From Streptomyces specialis (lineage in GTDB: Bacteria > Actinomycetota > Actinomycetes > Streptomycetales > Streptomycetaceae), in the NCBI RefSeq assembly GCF_001493375.1, contig NZ_LN929897.1, positions 300,974-364,973 of the forward strand: DNA of 64,000 nt, given 5' to 3'. Below are positions 42,381-51,814 of the stretch, in pieces. Under the pieces are notes generated by a model that made no database searches, had not been told where the DNA came from, and saw only the letters and a program-made list of their open reading frames with translations. The translations under genes and the position numbers were made by a program. Every line of letters starts with the position of its first letter. Position 1 is the first letter of the stretch.

Positions 42381-43997
42381 ATGCGTGGTGCACGCAGCGC
42401 CAAGTGGGTCGCTACTGCGATAGTCGTGGCCCTCGCCGCGACCGCCTGCGGTGGCAGTGATGACGGTGGCGACGGCGCGGGGAACCCCGACGGCATCGTC
42501 CGCGTCGACGGCGGCGAGCCCCAGAACCCGCTTCTCCCCACCAACACCAACGAGCAGTTCGGCGCGCTGGTCGTCCAGAACGTCTTCTCCAAGCTGCTCG
42601 ACTTCGACGACCACGGCGAGATCTTCATGGTCGCCGCCGAGTCGGTCGAGCCGAGTGAGGACAACGGGACCTGGACGGTCACGCTGAAGGACGGCTGGAC
42701 CTTCCACGACGGCACCCCGGTCACCGCGCAGCACTACGTGGACGCCTGGAACTGGGCCGCCAACATCGACAACAACCAGAACAACAGCTTCTGGTTCGCC
42801 GACATCGTCGGCTACGAGGACGTCCACCCGGCCGAGGAGGGCGCCGAGCCCACCGCCGACGCGATGTCCGGCCTGAAGGTCGTGGACGAGCTGACCTTCA
42901 CGATCGAGCTGACGACGCCCGTGTCGTACTACGACTACAAGCTCGGTTACGACGCGTTCACGCCGCTGCCCGACAGCTTCTACGACGACCCCGAGGCGTT
43001 CGGCGAGCACCCGATCGGCCAGGGCCCCTACGAGTTCACCGCGTGGAACCACGGCGAGTCCATCGAGCTGACCCGCTACGACGACTACGCCGGCGAGCCC
43101 GCGAAGAACGGCGGCGTCCACATCACGTCGTACGACTCGCTGGAGGCGGCCTACACCGACCTGCGGTCGAACAACCTGGACATCATCCGCCAGGTCGCCC
43201 CGCGCGACCTGCCGCTGTACCGGGACGACCTCGGCGAGGACCACTCCGTCGCCCAGCCGTACAACGGCATCCAGACCATCGTGCCGGTCTGGTACGAGTG
43301 GGAGGACACCGACCCCCGGGTCCTCCAGGGCGTCTCCATGGCGATCGACCGGGAGACCATCACCCAGACGGTGCTGGACGGCTCCCGCACGCCGGCCGAC
43401 AGCTTCGTGCCCCCGGGTGTCTACGGGTACCAGGAGGGTGCCGCCAACGGCATCACCGACTTCAACCCGGAGGAGGCCCGCCGGCTCGTCGAGGAGGGCG
43501 GCGGCATCCCGGACAACAAGATCACCATCCAGTACAACAGCGACGGCGGTCACCAGGAGTGGGTCGAGGCCGTCTGCAACAGCATCATCGAGACGCTGGA
43601 CGTCGAGTGCGTCGGTGACGCCAAGGTCGACTTCGACACCGACCTGGAGGCCCGCGAGGCCGACGAGGTGCAGAGCATGTACCGCGGCGGCTGGTTCGCC
43701 GACTACCCGCTGAACGTCAACTTCCTCAAGGAGCTGTACCACTCCGAGGCGCAGAGCAACTACGGCCGCTTCGACAACGAGGAGGTCGACGCGCTCTTCG
43801 AGGAGGGCGACGCGGCGGCCACGCTGGACGAGACCGCGCAGGCGTACGCCGAGGCGGAGCAGGTCCTCTTCGAGGAGATGCCGGCCATCCCGCTGTGGTT
43901 CAACAACGTCAACGGCGGCTGGAGCGAGAACGTCAGCAACGTCCGCTTCGACAGCGCCGGCCAGCCGGTGCTGTCCGAGGTCACGGTCAACAACTAG
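42381..43997 (+). CDS. peptide ABC transporter substrate-binding lipoprotein (operon A)
   Basis: The product has 538 residues. Signal MRGARSAKWVATAIVVALAA ends in lipobox TAC followed by GG. SBP_bac_5 features are WTVTLKDGWTFHDGTPVTAQHYVDAWNWAA, GLKVVDELTFTIEL, GQGPYEFTAWNHGE and SMAIDRETITQTVLDG. Two Cys (AVCNSI, VECVGD) can form a disulphide. ATG 42381 has AAGGAGG upstream. It is the first gene of a five-gene transporter operon and binds oligopeptides outside the membrane. It is related to the binding protein of operon B but clearly diverged. Confidence 0.92.
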   Translation: MRGARSAKWVATAIVVALAATACGGSDDGGDGAGNPDGIVRVDGGEPQNPLLPTNTNEQFGALVVQNVFSKLLDFDDHGEIFMVAAESVEPSEDNGTWTVTLKDGWTFHDGTPVTAQHYVDAWNWAANIDNNQNNSFWFADIVGYEDVHPAEEGAEPTADAMSGLKVVDELTFTIELTTPVSYYDYKLGYDAFTPLPDSFYDDPEAFGEHPIGQGPYEFTAWNHGESIELTRYDDYAGEPAKNGGVHITSYDSLEAAYTDLRSNNLDIIRQVAPRDLPLYRDDLGEDHSVAQPYNGIQTIVPVWYEWEDTDPRVLQGVSMAIDRETITQTVLDGSRTPADSFVPPGVYGYQEGAANGITDFNPEEARRLVEEGGGIPDNKITIQYNSDGGHQEWVEAVCNSIIETLDVECVGDAKVDFDTDLEAREADEVQSMYRGGWFADYPLNVNFLKELYHSEAQSNYGRFDNEEVDALFEEGDAAATLDETAQAYAEAEQVLFEEMPAIPLWFNNVNGGWSENVSNVRFDSAGQPVLSEVTVNN

Positions 43998-44025
43998 GAC
44001 CGGGCCGGGTATCAGGAGTGCGAGG

Positions 44026-44070
44026 GGGGCCGACGGCCCGTTCCGCGAACCGGAGCGGCCCGTCGGCCCC
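44026..44070 (+). terminator. stem-loop between binding-protein and permease genes of operon A
   Basis: GGGGCCGACGGCCCG (44026-44040) and CGGCCCGTCGGCCCC (44056-44070) form a 15-bp stem with one mismatch and a 15-base loop. It lies 28 bases after the binding-protein stop and 21 before the permease start. Such hairpins commonly raise binding-protein output over membrane subunits by partial termination or mRNA protection. Confidence 0.7.
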
Positions 44071-44091
44071 GCCGAATGACATGGAGGAATG

Positions 44092-45021
44092 ATGGGGCGT
44101 TATGTCGTGCGGCGACTGCTCCAGATGATCCCGGTGTTCATCGGGTCGACGTTCATCATCTTCATGATGATGTACGCCCTGCCCGGTGACCCGGTCCGGG
44201 CCCTGGGGGGCGAACGCGCCCCCGACGAGGCGCAGATGAACGCCCTGCGCGCGGATCTCGGCCTCGACGAGCCGATCCTGCAGCAGTACTGGAACTACCT
44301 GACCGGCCTGTTCCAGGGCGACTTCGGTACCCAGATCGCCAGCAGACGCGAGGTCATCGACGTCATCTCGGAGGCGCTGCCCGCGACCATCCGGCTGACG
44401 CTGCTCGCCTTCGTCATCACCGCCGTGGTGGGCATCGCCATGGGCCTGATCGCGGGTCTGCGGGCGGGCGGGAAGACCGACGCCGGCATCCTCTTCTTCA
44501 CCCTGCTCCTGATCTCGGTGCCGGTCTTCGTCATCGGCTACCTCTACCAGACGTACTTCGGCGTCAAGTGGGGCTGGATCAGCCCCACCGTCCGGGACTC
44601 CGAGGATCTGGGCGAGCTGTTCCTGCCCGCCCTGGCGCTGGCGTCGCTCTCGCTGGCCTACGTGGCGCGCCTGACCCGCACGTCCATCGTGGAGAACCGG
44701 CGCGCCGACTACATGCGCACCGCACGGGCGAAGGGCCTCACCAAGCGCCGGGCGGTCGGCGTCCACCTGCTGCGGAACTCGCTGATCCCCGTGGTCACCT
44801 TCCTCGGCGTCGACATCGGCAACCTGATGGCGGGCGCGGTCGTCACCGAGGGCATCTTCAACATCCACGGGCTCGGCCGGGCCGTCTTCGAGGCGCTCAA
44901 GTCCCGTGAGGGCGCGACCGTCGTCGGCATCGTCAGCTTCATCATCCTCGTCTACCTCGTAGTCGCCCTGCTCGTCGACCTGCTGTACGCGGTCCTGGAC
45001 CCGAGGATTCGCTATGCCTGA
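44092..45021 (+). CDS. peptide ABC transporter permease, DppB type (operon A)
   Basis: The product has 309 residues. Six membrane helices are expected, starting YVVRRLLQMIPVFIGSTFIIFMMMYALPGDPV. The DppB signature GDFGTQIASRREV and the ATPase-coupling EAA-like loop ADYMRTARAKGLTKRRAV...LRNSLIPVVT are present. ATG 44092 is chosen over the adjacent ATG 44089 for its spacing from GGAGG. Its end overlaps the next gene by 8 bases, so expression of the two permeases is coupled. Confidence 0.92.
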   Translation: MGRYVVRRLLQMIPVFIGSTFIIFMMMYALPGDPVRALGGERAPDEAQMNALRADLGLDEPILQQYWNYLTGLFQGDFGTQIASRREVIDVISEALPATIRLTLLAFVITAVVGIAMGLIAGLRAGGKTDAGILFFTLLLISVPVFVIGYLYQTYFGVKWGWISPTVRDSEDLGELFLPALALASLSLAYVARLTRTSIVENRRADYMRTARAKGLTKRRAVGVHLLRNSLIPVVTFLGVDIGNLMAGAVVTEGIFNIHGLGRAVFEALKSREGATVVGIVSFIILVYLVVALLVDLLYAVLDPRIRYA

Positions 45022-46006
45022 CCAGGCTCCCGAGGCCCTGAAGAAGTCCGGGGCACTGAGCGAGACCGAGACACTGAAGAAGGAAGCGATCCCCACGGCG
45101 GCGGCCCCCGCGACCGTGGTGGAGGCCGGGCCGGCTCCGGGCAGGCCGCGCAGCCTCTGGTCCGACGCCTGGCACGAGCTGCGCCGCAGGCCGACCTTCC
45201 TGATCGCGGCCACCATCATCCTCGTGCTGTTCGTGATGGCCGCGTTCCCCGGCTGGTTCACCTCGGTGAGCCCCCGGGAGGCCGACCTGACCACGAACTA
45301 CCTCAAGGAGCCCCAGCTCACCCACTTCTTCTCGCCCGAGTGGCTGGGCTACAACCAGCAGGGCCAGAGCATCTGGGCGCGGATGGTCCACGGCACCCGG
45401 GCCTCGATCATCATCGGTGTCGCGGTGACCGCGATCGTGCTCGTCTTCGGCGGCCTGGTCGGCATGCTGGCCGGGTACTTCGGCGGCTGGATCGACGCGA
45501 TCCTCTCCCGGATCGTCGACGTCTTCCTGGGCATCCCCTTCCTGCTGGGCACCATGGTCATCCTGGTCTCCTTCGACACCAGGACCGAGTGGACGGTGAT
45601 CATGGCCCTGGCGTTCCTGGGCTGGACCACCATCGCCCGCGTGATGCGCGGCTCGGTGATCTCCGTCAAGCAGGCCGACTACGTGGCCGCCGCCCGTTCG
45701 CTGGGCGCCGGCACCTGGCGCATCATGCTGCGGCACATCCTGCCGAACGCGCTGGCGCCGGTGATCGTGGTCGCGATGGTGGCCCTCGGCGGGTACATCA
45801 CGGCCGAGGCCGTGCTGTCGTTCCTGGGCATCGGCCTGACCGAGCCGGCCATCTCGTGGGGCGGCGACATCAACCGGGCGCAGGACCGCATCCGGGTCGC
45901 GGAGCACATCCTGCTCTACCCGTCGATCCTGCTGAGCATCACCATCCTGTCCTTCCTGATGCTGGGTGACGCCGTGCGTGACGCCCTCGACCCCAAGCTG
46001 CGCTGA
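45014..46006 (+). CDS. peptide ABC transporter permease, DppC type (operon A)
   Basis: The product has 330 residues. A long cytoplasmic N-terminus (about 70 residues) is followed by LWSDAWHELRRRPTFLIAATIILVLFVMAAFPGWF, the RASIIIGVAVTAIV start of the permease core and the EAA-like loop ADYVAAARSLGAGTWRIMLRHILPNALAPVI. The end LMLGDAVRDALDPKLR is typical of DppC. It pairs with the DppB-type protein to form the membrane channel. Confidence 0.92.
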   Translation: MPDQAPEALKKSGALSETETLKKEAIPTAAAPATVVEAGPAPGRPRSLWSDAWHELRRRPTFLIAATIILVLFVMAAFPGWFTSVSPREADLTTNYLKEPQLTHFFSPEWLGYNQQGQSIWARMVHGTRASIIIGVAVTAIVLVFGGLVGMLAGYFGGWIDAILSRIVDVFLGIPFLLGTMVILVSFDTRTEWTVIMALAFLGWTTIARVMRGSVISVKQADYVAAARSLGAGTWRIMLRHILPNALAPVIVVAMVALGGYITAEAVLSFLGIGLTEPAISWGGDINRAQDRIRVAEHILLYPSILLSITILSFLMLGDAVRDALDPKLR

Positions 46007-46022
46007 GGGAGGCGTGACGACC

Positions 46023-47072
46023 GTGCCGATCGACATGGACAAGACCGATGTGACCGAGGCGGACACCCCCGGCGTGCCGCTGCTCGAAGTCCGCGACCTC
46101 CACGTGGAGTTCCGCACCCGGGAGGGCGCCGCCAAGGCGGTCAACGGGGTCAGCTACACGGTGGACGCGGGCGAGACGCTCGCCGTGCTCGGCGAGTCCG
46201 GGTCCGGCAAGTCGGTGACCGCCCAGACCATCATGGGCATCCTCGACACCCCGCCCGGCCGGATCACCGGCGGCGAGATCCTCTTCCGCGGCGAGGACAT
46301 GCTGACGATGTCCGAGGAGCGGCGGCGCACCATCCGCGGCGACAAGATCGCGATGATCTTCCAGGACGCGCTGTCGGCCCTGAACCCGGTGCTGTCGGTG
46401 GGCTATCAGCTCGGTGAGATGTTCCGTGTCCACCGGGGCATGTCCCGCAAGGACGCGAAGGCGAAGGCCGTGGAGCTGATGGACCGGGTCCGCATCCCGG
46501 CCGCGAAGGAGCGGGTGAACGACTTCCCGCACCAGTTCTCCGGGGGCATGCGCCAGCGCATCATGATCGCGATGGCGCTGGCCCTGGAGCCGGACGTGAT
46601 CATCGCGGACGAGCCGACGACGGCCCTGGACGTGACCGTGCAGGCCCAGGTGATGGACCTGCTCGCCGAGCTCCAGCGCGACTTCACCATGGGGCTGATC
46701 CTCATCACGCACGACCTGGGCGTGGTCGCGGACGTCGCCGACAAGATCGCCGTCATGTACGCGGGCCGGATCGTGGAGAGCGCCCCCGTGGAGGAGCTGT
46801 ACAAGCGGCCGGCGCACCCGTACACCAAGGGCCTGCTGGACTCCATCCCGCGCCTGGACCACAAGGGCAAGGAGCTGTACGCCATCAAGGGCCTGCCGCC
46901 CAGCCTCATGGCGATCCCCGGCGGCTGCGCGTTCAACCCGCGCTGCGCGAGGGCGCGCGACATCTGCCGTACCGAGGTGCCGCCGCTGGCGGACGTCACC
47001 GAGCCGGACGGCACGCCGATCGGCGGCCGGTCCAGCGCCTGCCACTTCTGGAAGGAGACGATCCATGGCTGA
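46023..47072 (+). CDS. peptide ABC transporter ATPase, DppD type (operon A)
   Basis: The product has 349 residues. Walker A GESGSGKS, signature FSGGMRQR, Walker B VIIADEPTTALD and switch ITHDLGVV. The C-terminal extension has four Cys (GGCAFNPRCARARDICR and SACHFW), as in DppD proteins reported to hold a 4Fe-4S cluster. GTG 46014 is too close to GGGAGG, so GTG 46023 is preferred, though uncertain. Its end overlaps the DppF-type gene by 8 bases. Much of the gene is nearly identical at nucleotide level to the DppD-type gene of operon B. Confidence 0.92.
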   Translation: MPIDMDKTDVTEADTPGVPLLEVRDLHVEFRTREGAAKAVNGVSYTVDAGETLAVLGESGSGKSVTAQTIMGILDTPPGRITGGEILFRGEDMLTMSEERRRTIRGDKIAMIFQDALSALNPVLSVGYQLGEMFRVHRGMSRKDAKAKAVELMDRVRIPAAKERVNDFPHQFSGGMRQRIMIAMALALEPDVIIADEPTTALDVTVQAQVMDLLAELQRDFTMGLILITHDLGVVADVADKIAVMYAGRIVESAPVEELYKRPAHPYTKGLLDSIPRLDHKGKELYAIKGLPPSLMAIPGGCAFNPRCARARDICRTEVPPLADVTEPDGTPIGGRSSACHFWKETIHG

Positions 47073-48099
47073 CCGGGGAGAGCCGATCCTCCAGGTACGC
47101 AATCTCGTCAAGCACTTCCCGCTGACCCAGGGCATCCTGTTCAAGCGGCAGGTCGGCGCGGTCAAGGCCGTGGACGACGTCTCCTTCGAGCTGTACCAGG
47201 GCGAGACCCTCGGCATCGTGGGCGAGTCCGGCTGCGGCAAGTCGACGGTGGCGAAGCTCCTGATGCGCCTGGAGCAGCCCACGGCGGGGCAGATCCTCTA
47301 CAAGGGCGAGGACATCGCCAGGCTGTCGGGACGGGCGCTGAAGGCGGTGCGGCGGAACATCCAGATGGTGTTCCAGGACCCGTACACCTCGCTCAACCCC
47401 CGTATGACGGTGGGCGACATCATCGGGGAGCCGTTCGACATCCACCCCGAGGTGGCGCCCAAGGGCGACCGGCGCCGCAAGGTGCGGGAGCTGCTGGACG
47501 TGGTCGGGCTCAACCCCGAGTACATCAACCGCTATCCGCACCAGTTCTCCGGCGGGCAGCGGCAGCGCATCGGTATCGCCCGGGGGCTGGCGCTCAACCC
47601 GGAGATCATCGTCTGCGACGAGCCGGTCTCCGCGCTCGACGTCTCGGTGCAGGCGCAGGTGATCAACCTGATGGAGCGCTTGCAGGACGAGTTCGAGCTG
47701 TCGTACCTGTTCATCGCGCACGACCTGTCCATCGTGCGGCACATCTCGGACCGGGTGGCCGTGATGTACCTGGGCAAGCTGGCCGAGGTGGGGACGGACG
47801 CGCAGATCTACGACCACCCCACCCACCCGTACACCCAGGCCCTGCTGTCCGCCGTGCCGCAGCCGGACCCGGCGGCGCGGGCGACCAGGGAGCGGATCAT
47901 CCTCACCGGCGACGTCCCGTCCCCGGCGAACCCGCCCTCGGGCTGCCGCTTCCGGACGCGCTGCTGGAAGGCGCAGGACAAGTGCGCGAAGGAGGTGCCG
48001 CTGCTGGCCGTGCCCGAGCGGTACCGGGACAGCGACAGCGGCGCCCGCCACGCCTCGGCGTGCCACTTCGCGGAGGAGAAGGACATCGTCCACGCGTGA
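47065..48099 (+). CDS. peptide ABC transporter ATPase, DppF type (operon A)
   Basis: The product has 344 residues. Walker A GESGCGKS, QMVFQDPYTSLNPRMTVG (Q-loop), FSGGQRQR, Walker B IIVCDEPVSALD and IAHDLSIVRH. The Oligo_HPY C-terminus HPYTQALLSAVPQPD and Cys motif SGCRFRTRCWKAQDKC...SACHF are present. It pairs with the DppD-type ATPase to power uptake. Last gene of operon A. Confidence 0.93.
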   Translation: MADRGEPILQVRNLVKHFPLTQGILFKRQVGAVKAVDDVSFELYQGETLGIVGESGCGKSTVAKLLMRLEQPTAGQILYKGEDIARLSGRALKAVRRNIQMVFQDPYTSLNPRMTVGDIIGEPFDIHPEVAPKGDRRRKVRELLDVVGLNPEYINRYPHQFSGGQRQRIGIARGLALNPEIIVCDEPVSALDVSVQAQVINLMERLQDEFELSYLFIAHDLSIVRHISDRVAVMYLGKLAEVGTDAQIYDHPTHPYTQALLSAVPQPDPAARATRERIILTGDVPSPANPPSGCRFRTRCWKAQDKCAKEVPLLAVPERYRDSDSGARHASACHFAEEKDIVHA

Positions 48100-48127
48100 C
48101 CGTGCCGGCCGCGCGGTCGGCGGCGAA

Positions 48128-48158
48128 CGGCCCCGGAGCCCGGTCGGGCCCGGGGCCG
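48128..48158 (+). terminator. hairpin after operon A
   Basis: CGGCCCCGG (48128-48136) pairs with CCGGGGCCG (48150-48158), with an additional inner GCCC/GGGC pairing, 29 bases after the stop. No T run. Confidence 0.6.
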
Positions 48159-48233
48159 CGGCACGTCCGGCATTCGGGGGGTTTCCGGCAACACTCCGCG
48201 GGGTGAGACGGACGCTTGGCGGTCATCCAGTGA

Positions 48234-48249
48234 CATAAGCGGTCTTATG
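48234..48249 (+). promoter_or_regulatory. palindrome CATAAG-CGGT-CTTATG upstream of operon B
   Basis: A perfect 6-bp-arm palindrome lies 41 bases before the operon B start codon, in an otherwise GC-rich gap. Its size and position fit an operator or an extended -10 region. Confidence 0.45.
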
Positions 48250-48290
48250 GGTGCGGGAATGTGACTTTCCGTAGCCCAAGGAGGCCCTGC

Positions 48291-49934
48291 ATGCGCGGAA
48301 GCACCCGGAACCGCCTGACCGGCGCCGTCGCCGGCGTCATGGCCGTCGCGCTGGCGGTCACCGCCTGCGGCGGAGGGGACGGCTCCGGGGGCGGCGGTGG
48401 CGGCTCGTTCGTCCGCGCCTCCTGGGGCGACCCGCAGCATCCGCTGGAGCCGGCGAACACCAACGAGGTGCAGGGCGGCAAGGTCCTCGACATGATCTTC
48501 CGCGGTCTCAAGCGCTACAACCCCGAGACCGGCGAGGCCGAGGACGCCATGGCCGAGTCCATCGAGACCGACGACCAGCGGACGTTCACCGTCACCATCG
48601 AGGACGGCTGGACGTTCAGCGACGGCACCCCCGTCACCGCCAAGTCCTACGTGGACGCCTGGAACTACGGCGCCCACATCGACAACGCGCAGATCGCCAG
48701 CTACTTCTTCCAGTTCATCGAGGGCTACGACGAGGTGCACCCGGTGGACGAGGGCGCCGAGGCCACCGCCGACACGCTCAGCGGCCTGGAGGTCGTCGAC
48801 GACCACACCTTCACCGTCCGGCTCACCGAGCCGTTCTCCCTGTGGCCGGAGACCCTCGGCTACGCCGCCTACGCCCCGCTGCCCCAGGCGTTCTTCGACG
48901 ACCACGACGCCTGGCTGGACAAGCCGATCGGCAACGGGCCCTACAAGATCGACTCCTACAGCCGCAGCCAGAGCATGCGGCTGGTGCGCAACGACGCCTA
49001 CGCCGGGGACGACAAGGCGAAGAACGACGGCGTCGAACTGCGCGTCTACACCGACAACAACACCGCCTACACCGACCTCCAGGCCGGCAACCTCGACCTC
49101 ATCGACGACGTGCCCGCCTCCCAGCTCGCCAACATCGGGAACGACCTCGGGGACCGCTACATCAACCAGCCGGCCGGCATCATCCAGACCGTCTCCTTCC
49201 CCCTGTACGACAAGGACTGGAAGGGCGAGGACGGCGCCAAGCTGCGCCGGGGCCTGTCCATGGCGATCGACCGGGAGGAGATCACCTCCCAGATCTTCCA
49301 CGACACCCGCACCCCCGCCGGGGACTTCACCTCACCGGTGCTCGGCGAGGCCGGCGGTTACAAGGAAGGGCTGTGCGGCGACGCCTGCGACTACGACCCG
49401 GAGGGCGCGCGCGAGCTGATCGAGGAGGCGGGCGGCCTGCCGGGCGGCAAGGTCACCCTCACCTCCAACGTGGACACCGGCTCGCACCGCCAGTGGATGG
49501 ACGCGGTCTGCAACAGCATCAACAACGCGCTGAACGACACCGGCGCCTGCACCGTCAACCCGGTTCCCACCTTCGCCGACTTCCGCAACCGCGTCACCGG
49601 CCACGAGATGACCGGCATGTTCCGCACCGGCTGGCAGATGGACTACCCGCTCATCCAGAACTTCCTCCAGCCGCTGTACTACACCGACGCCTCCTCCAAC
49701 GACTCCGGCTACAGCAGCGAGGAGTTCGACCGCCTGATCGACGAGGCCAACGCGGCGAGCGAGGAGGACGAGGCGATCGAGAAGTTCCAGCAGGCCGAGG
49801 AGGTCCTCGCCGAGGACCTGCCCGCCATCCCGCTCTGGTACCAGAACGGCACCGCCGGGTACTCCGAGCGCCTCGACGGCGTCAAGCTCAACCCCTTCTC
49901 GGTGCCGGTCTTCACCGACATCACGGTGGACTGA
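48291..49934 (+). CDS. peptide ABC transporter substrate-binding lipoprotein (operon B)
   Basis: The product has 547 residues. Signal with lipobox VTAC then GGG. SBP_bac_5 features are ASWGDPQHPLEPANTNEVQGGKVLDM, VTIEDGWTFSDGTPVTAKSYVDAWNYGA, NGPYKIDSYSRSQ and SMAIDREEITSQIF. Two close Cys (GLCGDACDYD) and two more (AVCNSI, GACTVN) suggest disulphides. ATG 48291 has AAGGAGG. It is a paralogue of the operon A binding protein with different ligand-facing loops, so it probably selects other peptides. Confidence 0.92.
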   Translation: MRGSTRNRLTGAVAGVMAVALAVTACGGGDGSGGGGGGSFVRASWGDPQHPLEPANTNEVQGGKVLDMIFRGLKRYNPETGEAEDAMAESIETDDQRTFTVTIEDGWTFSDGTPVTAKSYVDAWNYGAHIDNAQIASYFFQFIEGYDEVHPVDEGAEATADTLSGLEVVDDHTFTVRLTEPFSLWPETLGYAAYAPLPQAFFDDHDAWLDKPIGNGPYKIDSYSRSQSMRLVRNDAYAGDDKAKNDGVELRVYTDNNTAYTDLQAGNLDLIDDVPASQLANIGNDLGDRYINQPAGIIQTVSFPLYDKDWKGEDGAKLRRGLSMAIDREEITSQIFHDTRTPAGDFTSPVLGEAGGYKEGLCGDACDYDPEGARELIEEAGGLPGGKVTLTSNVDTGSHRQWMDAVCNSINNALNDTGACTVNPVPTFADFRNRVTGHEMTGMFRTGWQMDYPLIQNFLQPLYYTDASSNDSGYSSEEFDRLIDEANAASEEDEAIEKFQQAEEVLAEDLPAIPLWYQNGTAGYSERLDGVKLNPFSVPVFTDITVD

Positions 49935-49939
49935 CCGCC

Positions 49940-50863
49940 ATGGGGCGCTACGTCCTGCGACGCCTGATCCAGATGATCCCGGTCTTCGTCGGCGCCACCT
50001 TCCTGATCTTCGTCATGGTGTACGCGCTCGGCGACCCGGTCTCCGCGCTCTTCGGCGACCGCGGCCCCGACCCGGCCACGGCCAAGGCGCTGCGCGAGGA
50101 GTTCAACCTCGACAAGCCCGTGTGGCAGCAGTACCTGCTGTACATGGGGGACATCCTCACCGGCGACTTCGGCACCGCCTTCAACGGGGAGCCGGTGACC
50201 GCCCTGATGGACCGCGCCTTCCCGATCAGCTTCCGGCTGATGGTGACCGCGCTCGTCTTCGAGATGCTCATCGGCATCACGCTCGGCGTCATCACCGGCT
50301 TGCGGCGCGGCCGTTCCCTCGACACCTCGGTCCTCGTCCTCACCCTCGCCGTCATCGCCGTCCCCACCTTCGTGCTCGGCACCACGGCGCAGTACTTCCT
50401 CGGCGTGGAGTTCGGCTGGATCGACCCGGCCGTCAGCCCCGACGCGCGGCTCGACGAGCTGATCGTCCCCGGCCTCATCCTCTCCCTCGTCTCGCTCGCC
50501 TACGTCACCCGCCTGACCAGGACCTCCGTCGCCGAGAACACCCGGGCCGACTACATCCGCACCGCCGTCGCCAAGGGACTGCCGCGCCGCCGCGTCACCG
50601 TACGGCACCTGCTGCGCAACTCCCTGATCCCGGTGATCACCTACCTCGGCGCCGACGTCGGCACGCTGATGGCCGGGGCCATCGTCACCGAGCGCATCTT
50701 CAACATCCAGGGCGTCGGCTACCAGCTCTACCAGGGCATCCTGCGGCAGAACTCGCCCACCGTCGTCGGGTTCGTGGTCGTGCTGGTGCTGATCTTCCTG
50801 CTCGCCAACCTGCTCGTCGATCTGATGTACGCCGTGCTCGACCCGAGGATCCGCTATGCCTGA
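49940..50863 (+). CDS. peptide ABC transporter permease, DppB type (operon B)
   Basis: The product has 307 residues. It opens MGRYVLRRLIQMIPVFVGATFLIFVMVYAL and carries GDFGTAFNGEPV and the EAA-like loop ADYIRTAVAKGLPRRRVTVRHLLRNSLIPVIT. It starts 5 bases after the binding-protein stop, with no intervening hairpin, unlike operon A. It overlaps the DppC-type gene by 8 bases. Confidence 0.92.
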   Translation: MGRYVLRRLIQMIPVFVGATFLIFVMVYALGDPVSALFGDRGPDPATAKALREEFNLDKPVWQQYLLYMGDILTGDFGTAFNGEPVTALMDRAFPISFRLMVTALVFEMLIGITLGVITGLRRGRSLDTSVLVLTLAVIAVPTFVLGTTAQYFLGVEFGWIDPAVSPDARLDELIVPGLILSLVSLAYVTRLTRTSVAENTRADYIRTAVAKGLPRRRVTVRHLLRNSLIPVITYLGADVGTLMAGAIVTERIFNIQGVGYQLYQGILRQNSPTVVGFVVVLVLIFLLANLLVDLMYAVLDPRIRYA

Positions 50864-51800
50864 CCAGGAGCAGCCGCCGCCGCTCGGGGCGCAGGAGGAC
50901 GCCGCCACCCGGGCCGTGACCGTCGGTGCCGCGACGCCGGAGCCGGACGCGGCCCGCAGCCTGTGGAGCGACGCCTGGCACGACCTGCGGCGCAACCCGG
51001 TCTTCCTCGTCTCCGCGCTGCTCATCGTCTTCCTCGTCCTGATCGCGCTCTGGCCGGGCCTCATCGCGAGCCAGGACCCGCAGCGCTGCCAGCTCGGCCG
51101 CTCCCTCCAGGGCCCTTCGTCCGGGCACTGGTTCGGCTTCGACACGCAAGGGTGCGACGTCTACACCCGCACGGTGCACGGCGCGCGCGCCTCCATCGCG
51201 GTCGGCGTCTGCGCCACGCTCGGCGTCGCGCTGCTCGGCGCCGTGGTCGGCGGCCTGGCGGGCTTCCTCGGCGGCTTCTGGGACACGCTGCTGTCGCGGC
51301 TGACCGACGTCTTCTTCGGCATCCCGATGGTGCTCGGCGCCATCGTCTTCCTGAGCATGATCACGCTGTCCGGGATCTGGCCCGTGGTCCTGGTGATCGC
51401 GGCGCTGGGCTGGCCGCAGATCGCCCGCATCGCCCGGGGCTCGGTGATCACCGTCGCGCGGAACGACTACGTGCAGGCGGCCCGCGCGCTCGGCGCCGGC
51501 AACACCCGGATGCTGCTGCGCCACATCACGCCGAACGCCGTCGCGCCGGTCATCGTGATGGCGACGATCATGCTGGGCACGTTCATCGCCCTGGAGGCGA
51601 CCCTCAGCTACCTCGGCGTCGGCCTGCGCCCGCCCACCGTCTCCTGGGGCGTGGACATCTCCGCCGCCTCGGACGGCATGCAGTTCCGCAACGCGCCGCA
51701 CATCCTGCTCTATCCGGCCGCCGCGCTCAGCGTCACCGTTCTGGCGTTCATCATGCTCGGCGACGCGGTCCGGGACGCCCTCGACCCCAAGCTCCGCTGA
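50856..51800 (+). CDS. peptide ABC transporter permease, DppC type (operon B)
   Basis: The product has 314 residues. The cytoplasmic N-terminus leads to LWSDAWHDLRRNPVFLVSALLIVFLVLIAL, the periplasm-side motif HWFGFDTQGCDVYTR, the core RASIAVGVCATLGVALLGAVVGGLAG in pieces, and EAA-like DYVQAARALGAGNTRMLLRHITPNAVAPVI. Two Cys (RCQLG, QGCDV) may pair outside the membrane. Ends LGDAVRDALDPKLR as in operon A. Confidence 0.92.
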   Translation: MPDQEQPPPLGAQEDAATRAVTVGAATPEPDAARSLWSDAWHDLRRNPVFLVSALLIVFLVLIALWPGLIASQDPQRCQLGRSLQGPSSGHWFGFDTQGCDVYTRTVHGARASIAVGVCATLGVALLGAVVGGLAGFLGGFWDTLLSRLTDVFFGIPMVLGAIVFLSMITLSGIWPVVLVIAALGWPQIARIARGSVITVARNDYVQAARALGAGNTRMLLRHITPNAVAPVIVMATIMLGTFIALEATLSYLGVGLRPPTVSWGVDISAASDGMQFRNAPHILLYPAAALSVTVLAFIMLGDAVRDALDPKLR

Positions 51801-51814
51801 CGGAAGGGAACGAG

